This document shows, in pieces, positions 8,139 through 16,821 of a stretch of 41,028 bases of DNA (positions are counted from its first letter, which is position 1; each line of letters begins with the position of its first letter). The position numbers were made by a program, and so were the translations under genes. The DNA comes from an uncultured bacterium (GTDB taxonomy: Bacteria > Verrucomicrobiota > Lentisphaeria > Victivallales > Victivallaceae): contig URVC01000039.1 of the NCBI GenBank assembly GCA_900551245.1, positions 1-41,028 on the forward strand. Reading direction: 5' to 3'. The notes beneath the pieces are model-generated. The model was not told the DNA's origin and did no database searches. It was given only the letters and a program-made list of their open reading frames with translations.

Positions 8139-8290
8139 TTGGTAAATTCCCACTCAAAAAAATCCCTCTTCCTCCTCACCATGGGGCTCGCTGGGCGCAT
8201 ACGGCCGAAAGTAAGAAAAATGGAAAAAAGCTGTAACCTTTCTTAGATTCCTGCGTTTTCAAAGAAGGCGAAACGAAATGGAGAGTGAAA

Positions 8291-8500
8291 ATGGATCAAC
8301 GGAAAACAGCGGATTTTGTGGATGAACTGATGATGCGTGCTTTTTCTCTGCCTGCGCCTGAAATGCCGGATTTTGCTTCCATTCCCAGAGAGGAGAGTTC
8401 GTTGCTGGAATTAAAGGACGAGGACCTTGATCTGCTTGCCGCCGCAGGTGTTTCCCGCCGTGAAGAATGGCGACGGAAACATGAAAAAGGGGAGCATTGA
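8291..8500 (+). CDS. Small acidic protein of unknown function
   Basis: A 69-residue protein starting at ATG 8291 (GTG 8285 is also possible); only weak purine-rich sequence, GGAGAG, precedes it. The middle part LLELKDEDLDLLAAAG recalls the end of leader peptides of ribosomally made peptides (acidic L-D-E-L pattern before A/G), but what follows is highly charged (RREEWRRKHEKGEH) and no modifying enzyme is nearby. A terminator-like hairpin follows at 8556-8612, supporting a separate short transcript. It may equally be a helper ORF left by the mobile element. Not assigned. Confidence 0.5.
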   Translation: MDQRKTADFVDELMMRAFSLPAPEMPDFASIPREESSLLELKDEDLDLLAAAGVSRREEWRRKHEKGEH

Positions 8501-8555
8501 GGTTGCGTCCGCTTTCTAGAGATCCTTCTCGTTTTCCTGCGCTGCATTTTTCCAT

Positions 8556-8617
8556 GGCCTGTTTCCCTCTCTTTTGATTACGGTTTGATCACAATAATCC
8601 AGAAAACAGGCCCTTTT
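8556..8617 (+). terminator. Terminator-like hairpin after the small acidic protein
   Basis: GGCCTGTTT (8556-8564) pairs with AAACAGGCC (8604-8612), followed by CTTTTT. The large loop contains a second stem, GATTA/TAATC. It serves the plus-strand transcript and lies 68 bases beyond the end of the minus-strand hydrolase operon. Confidence 0.55.
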
Positions 8618-8679
8618 TCAAGTGCCCTCTTTCAAAATGTGCGCAATTTTCCGGACGTTATCTACTTCTCAGAGCCGGC

Positions 8680-10434
8680 TCAGGCCTGCAATAAACCGGA
8701 AATCGGGATATCAATCACCTGAATGCCCGGTTCCAGCCGGATGCAACCGACAGGATCACCAAGGGTATTGAAACAGCGGGCCTGCCGTGGAGTGCCGCAC
8801 CACTCCACTGTCACACGGGAGCTCCCCGATGCGTTGACCAGCCGGAACGCCTGTCCGGAGTGTAGAGCAACCGGAACAGTCAGGCCGGGCGAGTAAAGTA
8901 CCGTGATACGGCTCTGGGAATTCTCAGCCGAAACCAGCGGATAATTCCACTGCGGCAATTCGGGTTGAAACTCGCCACGCATCAGGGTGTGGTGGTTTTT
9001 ACGCCAGAATTTCAGCCAGAACGTCAGCATTCTGCGATGCGTTTCCGGCAGTTGCCCCATCCGAACCGAAATCTGCGGTACACTGAACAGAACATTGAGC
9101 AGCTGAGCTGCCGCCTCCTCCGGTGTTTCCTCCGGGCTCCAGCAGACCATATCGGAGTGAACGGGAGCCGAACCGCAGCACAGCCGCATGTCCACCGTAC
9201 GCAGCCGGTTGGAGATCAGATCATTCGGGCAGTCCCCCGCTCGGAACAGATTGCCGCAGCGGCGCATCGCCGGTCCGAAGTACGGTTGGCGAAATTCAAG
9301 CAGTACATCCGGCCGAATGCGATGCAGTTTTTCTATGATTTCCGACAGCAGCCGCTCCACCGCCTCCGGTACGGTCCTGAAGTCGCGTCCGACATAATTC
9401 TCCGCAACGGCAGGGTCTTCGCTACCCAGACTGAAGCAGTCGATGAAATCCAGTTTGAAACCGTCGAGCTTCCAATCGCACAACGCTCGTTCGTAGGTTG
9501 TGACAAGAAATGCCCGCACTTCCGGGAATCGCGGATCGAGCACCCATGCGCCCAGATCCTCCCGACAATAGAGGAATTTCCCCTGGAATCGCTCGAAATT
9601 TCCGCTTTTGATGCCGATGAACGGCACACTGTACCAAAGCAAATAACGCATGCCGAGCGCATGTACCCGTTCGACATGCCTTCTCATCTCCGGAAAACGA
9701 CGTTTTGCAGGCTTCCAGTCGCCGCAGTACGCATACCCGCCGTTCCCCTCTTCGGTCTGCCAACCGTCGTCGACAATCAGCGTGGTCATCCCGGCAGCGT
9801 GTGCCGGGACACACTCGGCTTCTAATTCATGGTCGCAGATATTCTGCTGATAAGCGTACCAGCTCGAAAAGACCGGTTCCCACGCCGTCTCCGGTGTCAG
9901 CGGCGGGCGGAACTCCGGCAGCGCCTCATACCATTCGGCCGTTTCCCGCAGAACCTGATGAAACGGGCGTTTTCGTCGGTCGATCCGCATCGCAAAACGG
10001 TAATGTTCCAGCGGCGCCTCCGGTTGACAGAAGAAGTTAATCCGGCAACGCAACATGCCGTCACCGCGTATTCCGGCGTTGATTTTCAGCCGCCGCCCTA
10101 CTTCGGAGAGCGCAAATGTGGCACTGTTCGTACCATCCTCGGCGAAGAAACAGACGGTCGGTTGCAACAGCGCAAGGTCAGTTTCGAACGAGCCGTCCCA
10201 ATCCGGCGCCAGATATTTTACCGTACGGTCCGCCCCAGGAGTCCAGCGACCAACGGCTCCTCGTCTAGGAAGTAGAAATTCCAGTGTGAATGGTTCTGGT
10301 GAACTTTTTCTTCTAGCAGTGAGCACAATGGTGAGATCTGTAATGCCATCCTCGCATTCTTTTTCCCGCCATTTGGGTCCAAGCCAGTTTGTGAAATTTC
10401 CGGAAAGAGAAAAAATACTTTGTGAGAAAATCAT
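8680..10434 (-). CDS. GH36-type alpha-galactosidase-like hydrolase (melibiase fold)
   Basis: A 584-residue protein without a signal peptide. The N-terminal beta-supersandwich (to about 170) is followed by a TIM barrel. The barrel has FSSWYAYQ, IVDDGWQ (characteristic of GH36/GH27), WVLDPRFPEVRAF, GFKLDFID with likely nucleophile Asp329, and LFRAGDCPND with likely acid/base Asp401. It begins two bases after the stop of the upstream hydrolase, so it is the last gene of the LacI-headed operon. It probably removes alpha-galactosyl or related alpha-linked residues from imported oligosaccharides in the cytoplasm. The substrate is inferred from family only; other GH36 specificities are possible. Confidence 0.82.
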   Translation of the reverse strand: MIFSQSIFSLSGNFTNWLGPKWREKECEDGITDLTIVLTARRKSSPEPFTLEFLLPRRGAVGRWTPGADRTVKYLAPDWDGSFETDLALLQPTVCFFAEDGTNSATFALSEVGRRLKINAGIRGDGMLRCRINFFCQPEAPLEHYRFAMRIDRRKRPFHQVLRETAEWYEALPEFRPPLTPETAWEPVFSSWYAYQQNICDHELEAECVPAHAAGMTTLIVDDGWQTEEGNGGYAYCGDWKPAKRRFPEMRRHVERVHALGMRYLLWYSVPFIGIKSGNFERFQGKFLYCREDLGAWVLDPRFPEVRAFLVTTYERALCDWKLDGFKLDFIDCFSLGSEDPAVAENYVGRDFRTVPEAVERLLSEIIEKLHRIRPDVLLEFRQPYFGPAMRRCGNLFRAGDCPNDLISNRLRTVDMRLCCGSAPVHSDMVCWSPEETPEEAAAQLLNVLFSVPQISVRMGQLPETHRRMLTFWLKFWRKNHHTLMRGEFQPELPQWNYPLVSAENSQSRITVLYSPGLTVPVALHSGQAFRLVNASGSSRVTVEWCGTPRQARCFNTLGDPVGCIRLEPGIQVIDIPISGLLQA

Positions 10435-10436
10435 TT

Positions 10437-12941
10437 TTATTCTTGTGAAAATGCGACCATGGGAAAATTAAGAGGGTCCTTGTTCTCCCCTAATCCAGGA
10501 GCTATCGCCATATAGGATTCCCGTTCTTCGCCATCGTTGTCATTGACCAGCAAATTTATTTGAAATCCATGATATCCTAACTGTTGGAAAAGTCCGATTG
10601 CCGATGCCGGCAGCTCAGCTTCATATTGAGTTAGTTTTCTTTGCTCATCCCGACTGGTTTTGAGTTTTATTTCCTTCATAATCTTCTTGGCATCATATCC
10701 TCGAGGGGCTTGCCAAATGAATACTTCGGAACGGTTCGGGCCGAGATGAGTCAGACCGATTTCCCAATATTTGTCTTGAGTCGGCAGATTGATTGCCAGT
10801 TGCACGTTATCTCCTTTCCAGACAGTAACACCGGTTTCTTTCTGTATATGTATATCGTCCACAACCAGTATTCGTAACTTCAGAGTATCATGCCCCTGCG
10901 CTAAAAAAACCTGTGCAGATAAATCTTTGGGCCCGGTCCAAAATTTGTGGGCATTTTCCGGCGCATTGACCAGCAGGTTCCGAATCTGCTCAAACCGATT
11001 AAGTTCAAATTGAGGTTTTTCCGGGAAATTTTGTTTCGGTATGGAAATCCGAGTCAATATCGGAAAGGAAAGTTGTTCTTTCCCGATATTGTCTTTTTCC
11101 AGCAGCAGTTTCATGGAAACAGGATTGGTCTGACGGGAAAAGAAATCAGGTGAAGCCTGTACTGGTATTTTCAATAGTTTTTTCTCATGAGGCTGCAATG
11201 TGAGCTTCTGTGTGGTGATGCCTGTTATACCGTCCGGGAAAATACAGGTCAGCTTAAAATCACTTTTCTGTCCAGTTAAGTTGCTGAGACGAATTTTAAA
11301 TTCACTCTTTTCGCCGGCCCCTATCAGAAACAGGCCTTTGGGACGGCACACTTCTCCATCGAACTGGATCGCCTCCTGTTGCCCCTCCGGCAAGCGGAGA
11401 ATTTGAGGCTCCGATTTGAGAGGAACAAACAAAATGTTGTTAGTCACTTGAAGTCTGTGCACGTTTCCTGCCAGATCTATCAGTTCCGCATAGGGAACTT
11501 TTACCTTGCTGAACTGTACTATACAAGCATTAGCACCAGAGTTTTCATTCCAAAACGTATAAAGGGAATCCCCTTTTTCTCCTGAAAACCGATACGACCG
11601 GATCGTGTTGCGCAACGGGAAAAGACCGAGAAATTTCGCATTCCGGAAATAAGTGGTTATTGTATTGAACGTGAGATAATTCAGTTTTGCCTGCAGAGAA
11701 TGAGTGACCAGACCGTAGTTGTGTTCGCTGTTTTTCGGATTGTTTCCCGTATTGCGCAAATTGTACCAGGTGAAACCAACTGCGCCGTTTGCCCAGGCGA
11801 GAAACAGCTTCTTAAACAGTGTTACCGCCTGGTAATATTCGGTCGTTCCAGTTGCGCTCAATGCAGTCTCATTGGCGTACCAGCGGATATTTTTCCCTTT
11901 GAGCTGTTCAACACAATAGGAGACCTGAGGGAAATAATGGCTGTAGTTGCCATGACCGTGCCAGGCGAAAAAGTCAAAATTCCCATCAGCAAGAATCGCC
12001 TTGCTCCAAGCGCGATTGTCCTCTCCCATGCCGGCCAGCCCGGCACTGAGAACCTTGGCCGCAGCATCGTTTTTCTTAATTTCAGTATAGCCGATTTTTT
12101 GCAACTGAATATATTCTTCAACGCTGAAATTGGCAAAGTATACAAGATCCGGTTCATTCCAGATTTCATACAGCGGGATACGTCCTTTGAAATGGGCCGC
12201 CAGCCGCGAAATGAAATCTTTCCAGGCCTTGTAAGTCGGACGACGGCCTGTCCATCTGCGGGAATCTCTGAGCTTACTGTCTGTGGCGATTGCCCAGCGC
12301 GGCGTATCTCCTCCCAGAATCAGTTCCGGCATAATGCCATAGTGTTTCAAATTGGAAACTGCCTGTTCCAGCCGGGAGAGATTCCAATCTGCAGCCGATT
12401 TCGGTTGAATATACCAGCTCCAGCGACAATTGAAACGACCGACCTGGGCCCCCGCCATACCGGCAATTCTGCACAAGTCGCCTCCTATTTCCATCGGATA
12501 ATCTAAGAGGTGTATCTGTACCCCGATCAGAAATTCCCCCCGGATCGCTGAATTCGAATATCCAGCAGGAATCATGTAGGCATACCGGTCATTCCCTTGG
12601 AGTGTCTGCTCTGTCGTCGTATTTTTTAAATTCCAGTGGATCCGCCAGACTCCTTGAGGCCCGGAAGGGACAGGCAGGACGACTTGTTTTTGTTTGTGAG
12701 GTGCGATTGAGATAGTTACGGGAATCGTTGTTTCTTTTTCCCAGGCATCACGAATTTTCACCTTTCCCTGTAAATTGCACAGCTCTTCCCCGTTGTTGGA
12801 AAATATCAATCTGGGCAATGAATTTGCAGGAGCGACCGGCAACGACTTCGGCACCAGATCTACTTTAACTTCAGCTGCAAGCGGGCTGATGGTGGCCAAC
12901 ATCAAACTGATGAGGCCGGGCAGAATTGTTTTTTGACGCAT
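10437..12941 (-). CDS. Secreted clan GH-A glycoside hydrolase (GH39-like) with C-terminal CBM9-like domain
   Basis: An 834-residue protein with a Sec signal peptide ending near ISPLAAE. An N-terminal beta-domain is followed by a TIM barrel (about 130-450) with YEIWNEPD (acid/base Glu263) and YANETAL (likely nucleophile Glu358). A beta-domain comes next, and the last 200 residues resemble a CBM9/DOMON-type module (VVDDIH, WKGDNVQLAI, NLLVNDNDG). The start codon shares bases with the stop of the preceding gene in TAATG, so translation is coupled. DNA here is visibly more A/T-rich than the flanking housekeeping genes. It is likely an extracytoplasmic enzyme producing oligosaccharides for the GH36 enzyme; the exact family and substrate are not certain. 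Confidence 0.8.
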   Translation of the reverse strand: MRQKTILPGLISLMLATISPLAAEVKVDLVPKSLPVAPANSLPRLIFSNNGEELCNLQGKVKIRDAWEKETTIPVTISIAPHKQKQVVLPVPSGPQGVWRIHWNLKNTTTEQTLQGNDRYAYMIPAGYSNSAIRGEFLIGVQIHLLDYPMEIGGDLCRIAGMAGAQVGRFNCRWSWYIQPKSAADWNLSRLEQAVSNLKHYGIMPELILGGDTPRWAIATDSKLRDSRRWTGRRPTYKAWKDFISRLAAHFKGRIPLYEIWNEPDLVYFANFSVEEYIQLQKIGYTEIKKNDAAAKVLSAGLAGMGEDNRAWSKAILADGNFDFFAWHGHGNYSHYFPQVSYCVEQLKGKNIRWYANETALSATGTTEYYQAVTLFKKLFLAWANGAVGFTWYNLRNTGNNPKNSEHNYGLVTHSLQAKLNYLTFNTITTYFRNAKFLGLFPLRNTIRSYRFSGEKGDSLYTFWNENSGANACIVQFSKVKVPYAELIDLAGNVHRLQVTNNILFVPLKSEPQILRLPEGQQEAIQFDGEVCRPKGLFLIGAGEKSEFKIRLSNLTGQKSDFKLTCIFPDGITGITTQKLTLQPHEKKLLKIPVQASPDFFSRQTNPVSMKLLLEKDNIGKEQLSFPILTRISIPKQNFPEKPQFELNRFEQIRNLLVNAPENAHKFWTGPKDLSAQVFLAQGHDTLKLRILVVDDIHIQKETGVTVWKGDNVQLAINLPTQDKYWEIGLTHLGPNRSEVFIWQAPRGYDAKKIMKEIKLKTSRDEQRKLTQYEAELPASAIGLFQQLGYHGFQINLLVNDNDGEERESYMAIAPGLGENKDPLNFPMVAFSQE

Positions 12942-13480
12942 TATTTTATCTCCTGATTGACGAGAGGACGAAATTTGACCTCATCGATTCTGAGTGCGGC
13001 AGCCGAGGTACGCGGCATACGATGCAAATTAATCTGAATGAGGCGGAACGGCGGTTTTGCCTGTTTCGTTTCTTTCCCCTTCTGTCCCCAGCGGGCAACC
13101 CAGATTGTATTGTTGTCCAGCTTTAAGGTATAACTGTCACCTTCCTCTAATTTCACCGTTTCGGTCTGAAAGAATCCATCCTGAGTCCAAACTCGAAGCG
13201 CTATCTGACAATCCGTCAAAGCCGTCACAGTAATTTCTGCCGATTCAATTCTGGAGGGAGCGGCAATGGCTGCAGAAACGTAGACGCTTTCTCTGGAAAA
13301 TTTTCCTGAGAGGATTATTCTGCCATCGTGTTCATCGCGGATTTGAACTGTGGCTCCTGGAAATTCCTCACCGGCTCCCCCCTTCCAGCTGATCTGCGGA
13401 GAAGCGTTTTTCTCCGGGGAATCCGCTGCGACAAAGAGTGCGCAAAACAAACATATTATGGGAATTAATTTTTTTTTCAT
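12941..13480 (-). CDS. Small secreted beta-sandwich protein
   Basis: A 179-residue protein with a Sec signal peptide (MKKKLIPIICLFCALFVAAD). The rest is beta-rich and ends in IDEVKFRPL, the closing-strand style of CBM4/9 or galactose-binding-like folds. It has the same length and the same operon position as the secreted protein at 2379-2918, although the sequences are not closely alike. Its stop overlaps the next start (TAATG), suggesting a fixed ratio with the hydrolase. It is probably a glycan-binding partner; no catalytic residues are recognised. Confidence 0.6.
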   Translation of the reverse strand: MKKKLIPIICLFCALFVAADSPEKNASPQISWKGGAGEEFPGATVQIRDEHDGRIILSGKFSRESVYVSAAIAAPSRIESAEITVTALTDCQIALRVWTQDGFFQTETVKLEEGDSYTLKLDNNTIWVARWGQKGKETKQAKPPFRLIQINLHRMPRTSAAALRIDEVKFRPLVNQEIK

Positions 13481-13540
13481 ACTATGACCTGTAGAAGTTT
13501 CATTCGCTTTGGTTGATTTCTGATTTTTGTCACACCAAGT

Positions 13541-14236
13541 TCAATAGACCGGACGCTGTCCCCCCTCGGCATTGAAATATTGCATTTCCGCGCGCTTCTC
13601 GTCTGCTGTGGCACTGTCGCAAACACTCTCCCAGATGGTCAATACATCGTCTGCCCATTTTGTCTGCGTACTGCTGGAGGCGTGACCGTCGGAATAGCAG
13701 ATGCTGCCCCGATTTTTATGCCAAAGAGAAAAATTATTTTGTTTCCCGGAATAAGTACTCGTTACGTCCAGTTCTCTTCTGGTATCGAAGAGCAGAGGCG
13801 CCACACTTGGTTTTTTGATTCTGGACCATACGACAAGATCTGTGAAAACGGGCGGACTTAGTTTTGTCGGATAACAAAAATTATTCGCCTGCCCCAAGCC
13901 GATCGTGCAATGATTGAAATTGTCTTTTGGTATGGCATTGGGGCAAAAAAAGATTTTATCACTTTGAGAAAGCTTATTGATATTCTGGTGGCTTTCCCAA
14001 TTTTTGATCAGGACAGTCCACGGTTTGTCAATGATCCAGACTCCGAACGCCGGGCCATAATCATTCATATATCCCTGTACCATCATTCCCATCGATTTAA
14101 AATTGCTGAGGCATTGCGTTGTCCGCGCCTGCTCCTGCGCCTTGTTCAAAGCAGGTAACAGCATGCCTGCCAGGATCGCAATGATCGATATCACTACTAG
14201 TAATTCAATTAATGTAAAATATCTATTCCTTTTCAT
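13541..14236 (-). CDS. Pseudopilin (DUF1559-like) of the second hydrolase operon
   Basis: A 231-residue protein. A six-residue basic leader (MKRNRY) precedes FTLIELLVVISIIAILAG with Glu at +5, so it is a prepilin-peptidase substrate type. The C-terminal YSDGHASS matches the DGH motif of this family. AGGAG lies about ten bases before the start. The residue at -1 is Tyr rather than Gly. It lies 29 bases after the LacI gene and 60 before the secreted beta-sandwich gene, so the order regulator, pseudopilin, small secreted protein, hydrolase repeats that of the first operon. Likely a surface or secretion filament component dedicated to this locus. Confidence 0.85.
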   Translation of the reverse strand: MKRNRYFTLIELLVVISIIAILAGMLLPALNKAQEQARTTQCLSNFKSMGMMVQGYMNDYGPAFGVWIIDKPWTVLIKNWESHQNINKLSQSDKIFFCPNAIPKDNFNHCTIGLGQANNFCYPTKLSPPVFTDLVVWSRIKKPSVAPLLFDTRRELDVTSTYSGKQNNFSLWHKNRGSICYSDGHASSSTQTKWADDVLTIWESVCDSATADEKRAEMQYFNAEGGQRPVY

Positions 14237-14265
14237 CCATTCACATCTCCTGTATAATAAGGTTA

Positions 14266-15255
14266 TTATTTTCTGCCGACCGATTCACGGTGAACCAGTC
14301 GGGAAAGAATTTTGACTGACTTGACCGGAACCTCCGGAGCGTCAATCCGGGCTAACAACCGCTCTACCAGTTGTGTCGCGATCTCCGGCAAATTGATGTC
14401 GAAAGCATCCAATGCCGGGTGAAAATAATCCACGATAAACGAGCTGTCCAGTGCAACCACCGATAGATCGCGCGGCACTTCGATTCCCAGTTTGCCAGCG
14501 CAGGAAATCGCCGCCACCGCTTCCGTATCGCTGTGGCAGATCAGGGCATCCGGCAATATCCTGCCGCAATTCCGGTAGAACTGCCCGAAGGCATCCTGCG
14601 GACGGCGGCTCCAGCAGGCCAGTTCAAAGATCCATTCCGGCCGCGTCGTCAGACCATTTTTTGAAACCTGTTCCGTAAAAATCCGGTTGCGCTCTTTCAT
14701 TCCCAATATTCCGATCGTCCGGTGGCCGAATTCCGCCAGATGCCGCAACGCCTCGGCAATCATTTGTTCATAGTCCGGAGAGACACTGTCGTAAAGTCCG
14801 CCTCCGTCACCGTAGATTACGGCGGGAATCCTCTCCTCCTGGAACCGGGGCGAAGCGTCCCAGCTGATCACCCCGGCGATATCACGCGAGAACAGCGCCC
14901 GGATCGCCTCCGCGTGCATCTCTTCAGGGTCATCTCCCCCCCAGAAAGAGAACAGGCTCGTGAACCCCCGTTTCTTGATTTCCCGCTGCAGCTCAAGAGC
15001 GATGTTACCGTAAAAGCTGGTGCCGGACATCGGCATCGCCACGCCGATGATCGAGGACTTCCGCGAGCGCAGTTCGCGTGCCGCCGTATTCGGCCGGTAA
15101 TTCAGTACCTTGACCGCCTCTGCCACCTTGCGCCGATTCTCCGGCGTGCTGTTGCGGTAGCCGGAATTGCTGAGAATGAAAGCAACCAGGCTTCGGGAAA
15201 GTCCGCAGTAGTTCGCCACATCCTTGAGCGTAACCCGCTTCTGTCGTTCCGGCAT
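14266..15255 (-). CDS. LacI-family transcriptional regulator
   Basis: A 329-residue protein. The N-terminal helix-turn-helix VTLKDVANYCGLSRSLVAFILS is followed by the hinge RPNTAARELRSRKSSIIGV and a periplasmic-binding-protein-like sensor (FSRDIAGVISWD, GHRTIGILG, LPDALICHSDTEAVAAI, DLSVVALDSS). It should bind a sugar or sugar phosphate and control its own operon. Its promoter carries a perfect palindrome at 15277-15294, 22 bases before the ATG, on which it probably acts. It is the first gene of the operon 15255-8680. The effector is unknown, though the GH36 gene hints at a galactoside. Confidence 0.92.
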   Translation of the reverse strand: MPERQKRVTLKDVANYCGLSRSLVAFILSNSGYRNSTPENRRKVAEAVKVLNYRPNTAARELRSRKSSIIGVAMPMSGTSFYGNIALELQREIKKRGFTSLFSFWGGDDPEEMHAEAIRALFSRDIAGVISWDASPRFQEERIPAVIYGDGGGLYDSVSPDYEQMIAEALRHLAEFGHRTIGILGMKERNRIFTEQVSKNGLTTRPEWIFELACWSRRPQDAFGQFYRNCGRILPDALICHSDTEAVAAISCAGKLGIEVPRDLSVVALDSSFIVDYFHPALDAFDINLPEIATQLVERLLARIDAPEVPVKSVKILSRLVHRESVGRK

Positions 15256-15276
15256 CGTTACATCCTTGTAATATTC

Positions 15277-15294
15277 ATGTAGATCGTTCTACAT
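15277..15294. promoter_or_regulatory. LacI-type operator
   Basis: ATGTAGA-TCGT-TCTACAT, perfect seven-base arms around four bases, overlapping the presumed transcription start of the minus-strand promoter 15297-15325. The size is typical of LacI-family operators, though the centre is not the usual CG-only form. Confidence 0.7.
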
Positions 15295-15296
15295 TA

Positions 15297-15325
15297 ATTA
15301 TACTACAACCAGCGCGCGATGTCAA
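15297..15325 (-). promoter_or_regulatory. Consensus sigma70-type promoter of the LacI-headed operon
   Basis: Reading the minus strand, TTGACA (15325-15320) and TATAAT (15302-15297) are both perfect consensus boxes with a 17-base spacer. Such a strong promoter makes sense only if it is held down, consistent with the operator directly after it. Confidence 0.8.
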
Positions 15326-15367
15326 GAGCTGAAGCTGAAAAATTGAGAAATAAAACGGTGAAGCGAG

Positions 15368-16328
15368 TCAGATACAATTCCGTGCCTCCCCCGGCGTAAG
15401 CTCACGGACGTTCCGTAATGCCGGGTCCCCGGCTGGAAAACGGAAAAGACGCCGGAGAGGCTGTTGGGTGTGTTTCAGGGTTCTTTCGCTGGAATGGCTA
15501 CAAAGGCAGGGACACCGCTTCTTCCTGCCGCAGCGCTCGTCAGAATCGTGCCATTTTTCCATTGGTCTGCGGATGAGGGGCGGCAGACCGTCTGCTTGAT
15601 CTTGTGGTTGCGCAGATAGGTCCCGAACTGGTTCTTCCCCAGTCCAGCTGACGAACTGACGGCCGCCGTCGGTCAGGATTCCTTTCGGGGGCGTGTAGTC
15701 GTTGCACGCCGTTTTCAACAGATCGACGGTATTTTTAACCGTATTATGATGAATAAGATCCATGTAAACTATATGACGCGAATAATCATCCAGGTAGCCT
15801 GTGACAAAGTTTTTTTTCGTGGTTCGGCATGCTGAAATACATCCCGTTGGTGTGCCATAGTTCATCGGGAGAACGCCGTTCGAAGAACCGCATCGAAGCG
15901 GGAGGACGCCTGGTGTGGGACGTTATCGCCGTTGACGATGATGGGGGCGCCTGCAAAACAGCGCGGACTTCATGAGTTTTTACCGGCAGACCGAGAAAGC
16001 GGCGGAAGATCTGAGTGATCCGTTTGACACCATGATCCGGATGTGCGGCTTTGTGTTCGAGAATTTGCGCGCGGACAAACTCCCGGGCTGGATCGGATTT
16101 TTCCACTTTCGCAGCACTTTTCTTCGGCGGAGAGGTGAAAGCGCCAGAACCTTTTTCCCGGTATTCGCGGATCCATTTGCCGAGGGGACTTTTCCCGATT
16201 CCGAGTTCCCGCGCGATGTCTTTGGCCTGATAACCTTCCTCAAAATAGAGTTTCACAGCCTTGGGCTTGTCGGCCGCCGAATAACGGGTTTCACTCTGAT
16301 TCGGCCCAGTTTCCGGTGCAGCTTTCAT
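15368..16328 (-). pseudogene. DDE (rve-type) transposase, frameshifted
   Basis: Two overlapping minus-strand frames make one broken gene. The first (16328-15786) has a helix-turn-helix (KAVKLYFEEGYQAKDIARELGIG) and an integrase N-part ending in DELWHTNGMYF; the second (15865-15368) continues with YLDDYSRHIVYMDL and GILTDGGRQF. These are retroviral-integrase-fold landmarks as in IS3/IS481-type elements. The first catalytic Asp position appears as Asn in HTNG, and the C-terminal part loses similarity, so more than one lesion is present. I could not find terminal inverted repeats. The element sits directly upstream of the LacI promoter. Confidence 0.7.
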
Positions 16329-16491
16329 TTCACACCTTCCTCCTTGTTCAGAGAAAAGTGTTACCCGTTTTTACAAACTCTTCAAACCATTTTCCTGTAG
16401 CTTAGCATATCCTCTAAAAAACGGTTCTTCGACGGTTCTTGACAGAAGTGAACGTATTTTGAGAAAAACGCCGCGATGAAATGGAAAAAGG

Positions 16492-16549
16492 CCGACATCG
16501 CCCTTATTGTTTCTTGAGCAAAACAGCAATAAGGAGGTTGCGATGTCGG
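16492..16549 (+). promoter_or_regulatory. Hairpin that buries a start codon and Shine-Dalgarno sequence
   Basis: CCGACATCGC (16492-16501) pairs with GCGATGTCGG (16540-16549), and CCTTATTG (16502-16509) with CAATAAGG (16527-16534), leaving AGGTT as a bulge. The 3' arm contains the ATG at 16543 and part of AAGGAGG. Transcripts entering from outside would be untranslatable, the protection known from IS10 and IS50 transposase genes. Confidence 0.6.
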
Positions 16550-16731
16550 TTAATCTTTACTATACACAGCGGATACGTGGATTTCAACAGCATTCACACA
16601 CCTGTCCTTCTATGTTAGGTTTTGTCAAGTCGTTTTGTGGTATTTCTGACTTTTTCTTAAAAATTTTTCCTTTCCAAAGCAAATTCCCCCTTACCCATGC
16701 ACTCATGAGCTGTAAAGCAATCTACTTTTAA
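16543..16731 (+). pseudogene. Truncated ORF, probable 5' end of an interrupted mobile-element gene
   Basis: An excellent AAGGAGG precedes ATG 16543, and the product starts MSVNLYYTQRIRGFQQH. From about 16600-16620 it runs into the end of the IS110-type element, so the last part of the 62-codon frame is not native. The start-codon hairpin suggests it began a transposase gene, but I do not recognise the family and find no continuation on the other side of the element. Confidence 0.45.
16621..16630 (+). repeat. Inverted repeat near the 3' end of the IS110-type element
   Basis: TTTGTCAAGT, perfect inverse of 18264-18273. Confidence 0.65.
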
Positions 16732-16821
16732 CGCCAGTCTGTTTTCTGTTCTTTTTGAGAAACTTCATCCCATTCCACACCGGCTACGGGTTAACAATCG
16801 TTCCCAACCTTCTATCGACCG

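Noticed and set aside
16602..16608. TGTCCTT, also found in loop 1 of the candidate guide RNA, as a second guide match
   Set aside because: Seven bases is too short to weigh, and it lies in the same orientation as the other match, whereas the two guides of one loop should read opposite strands.
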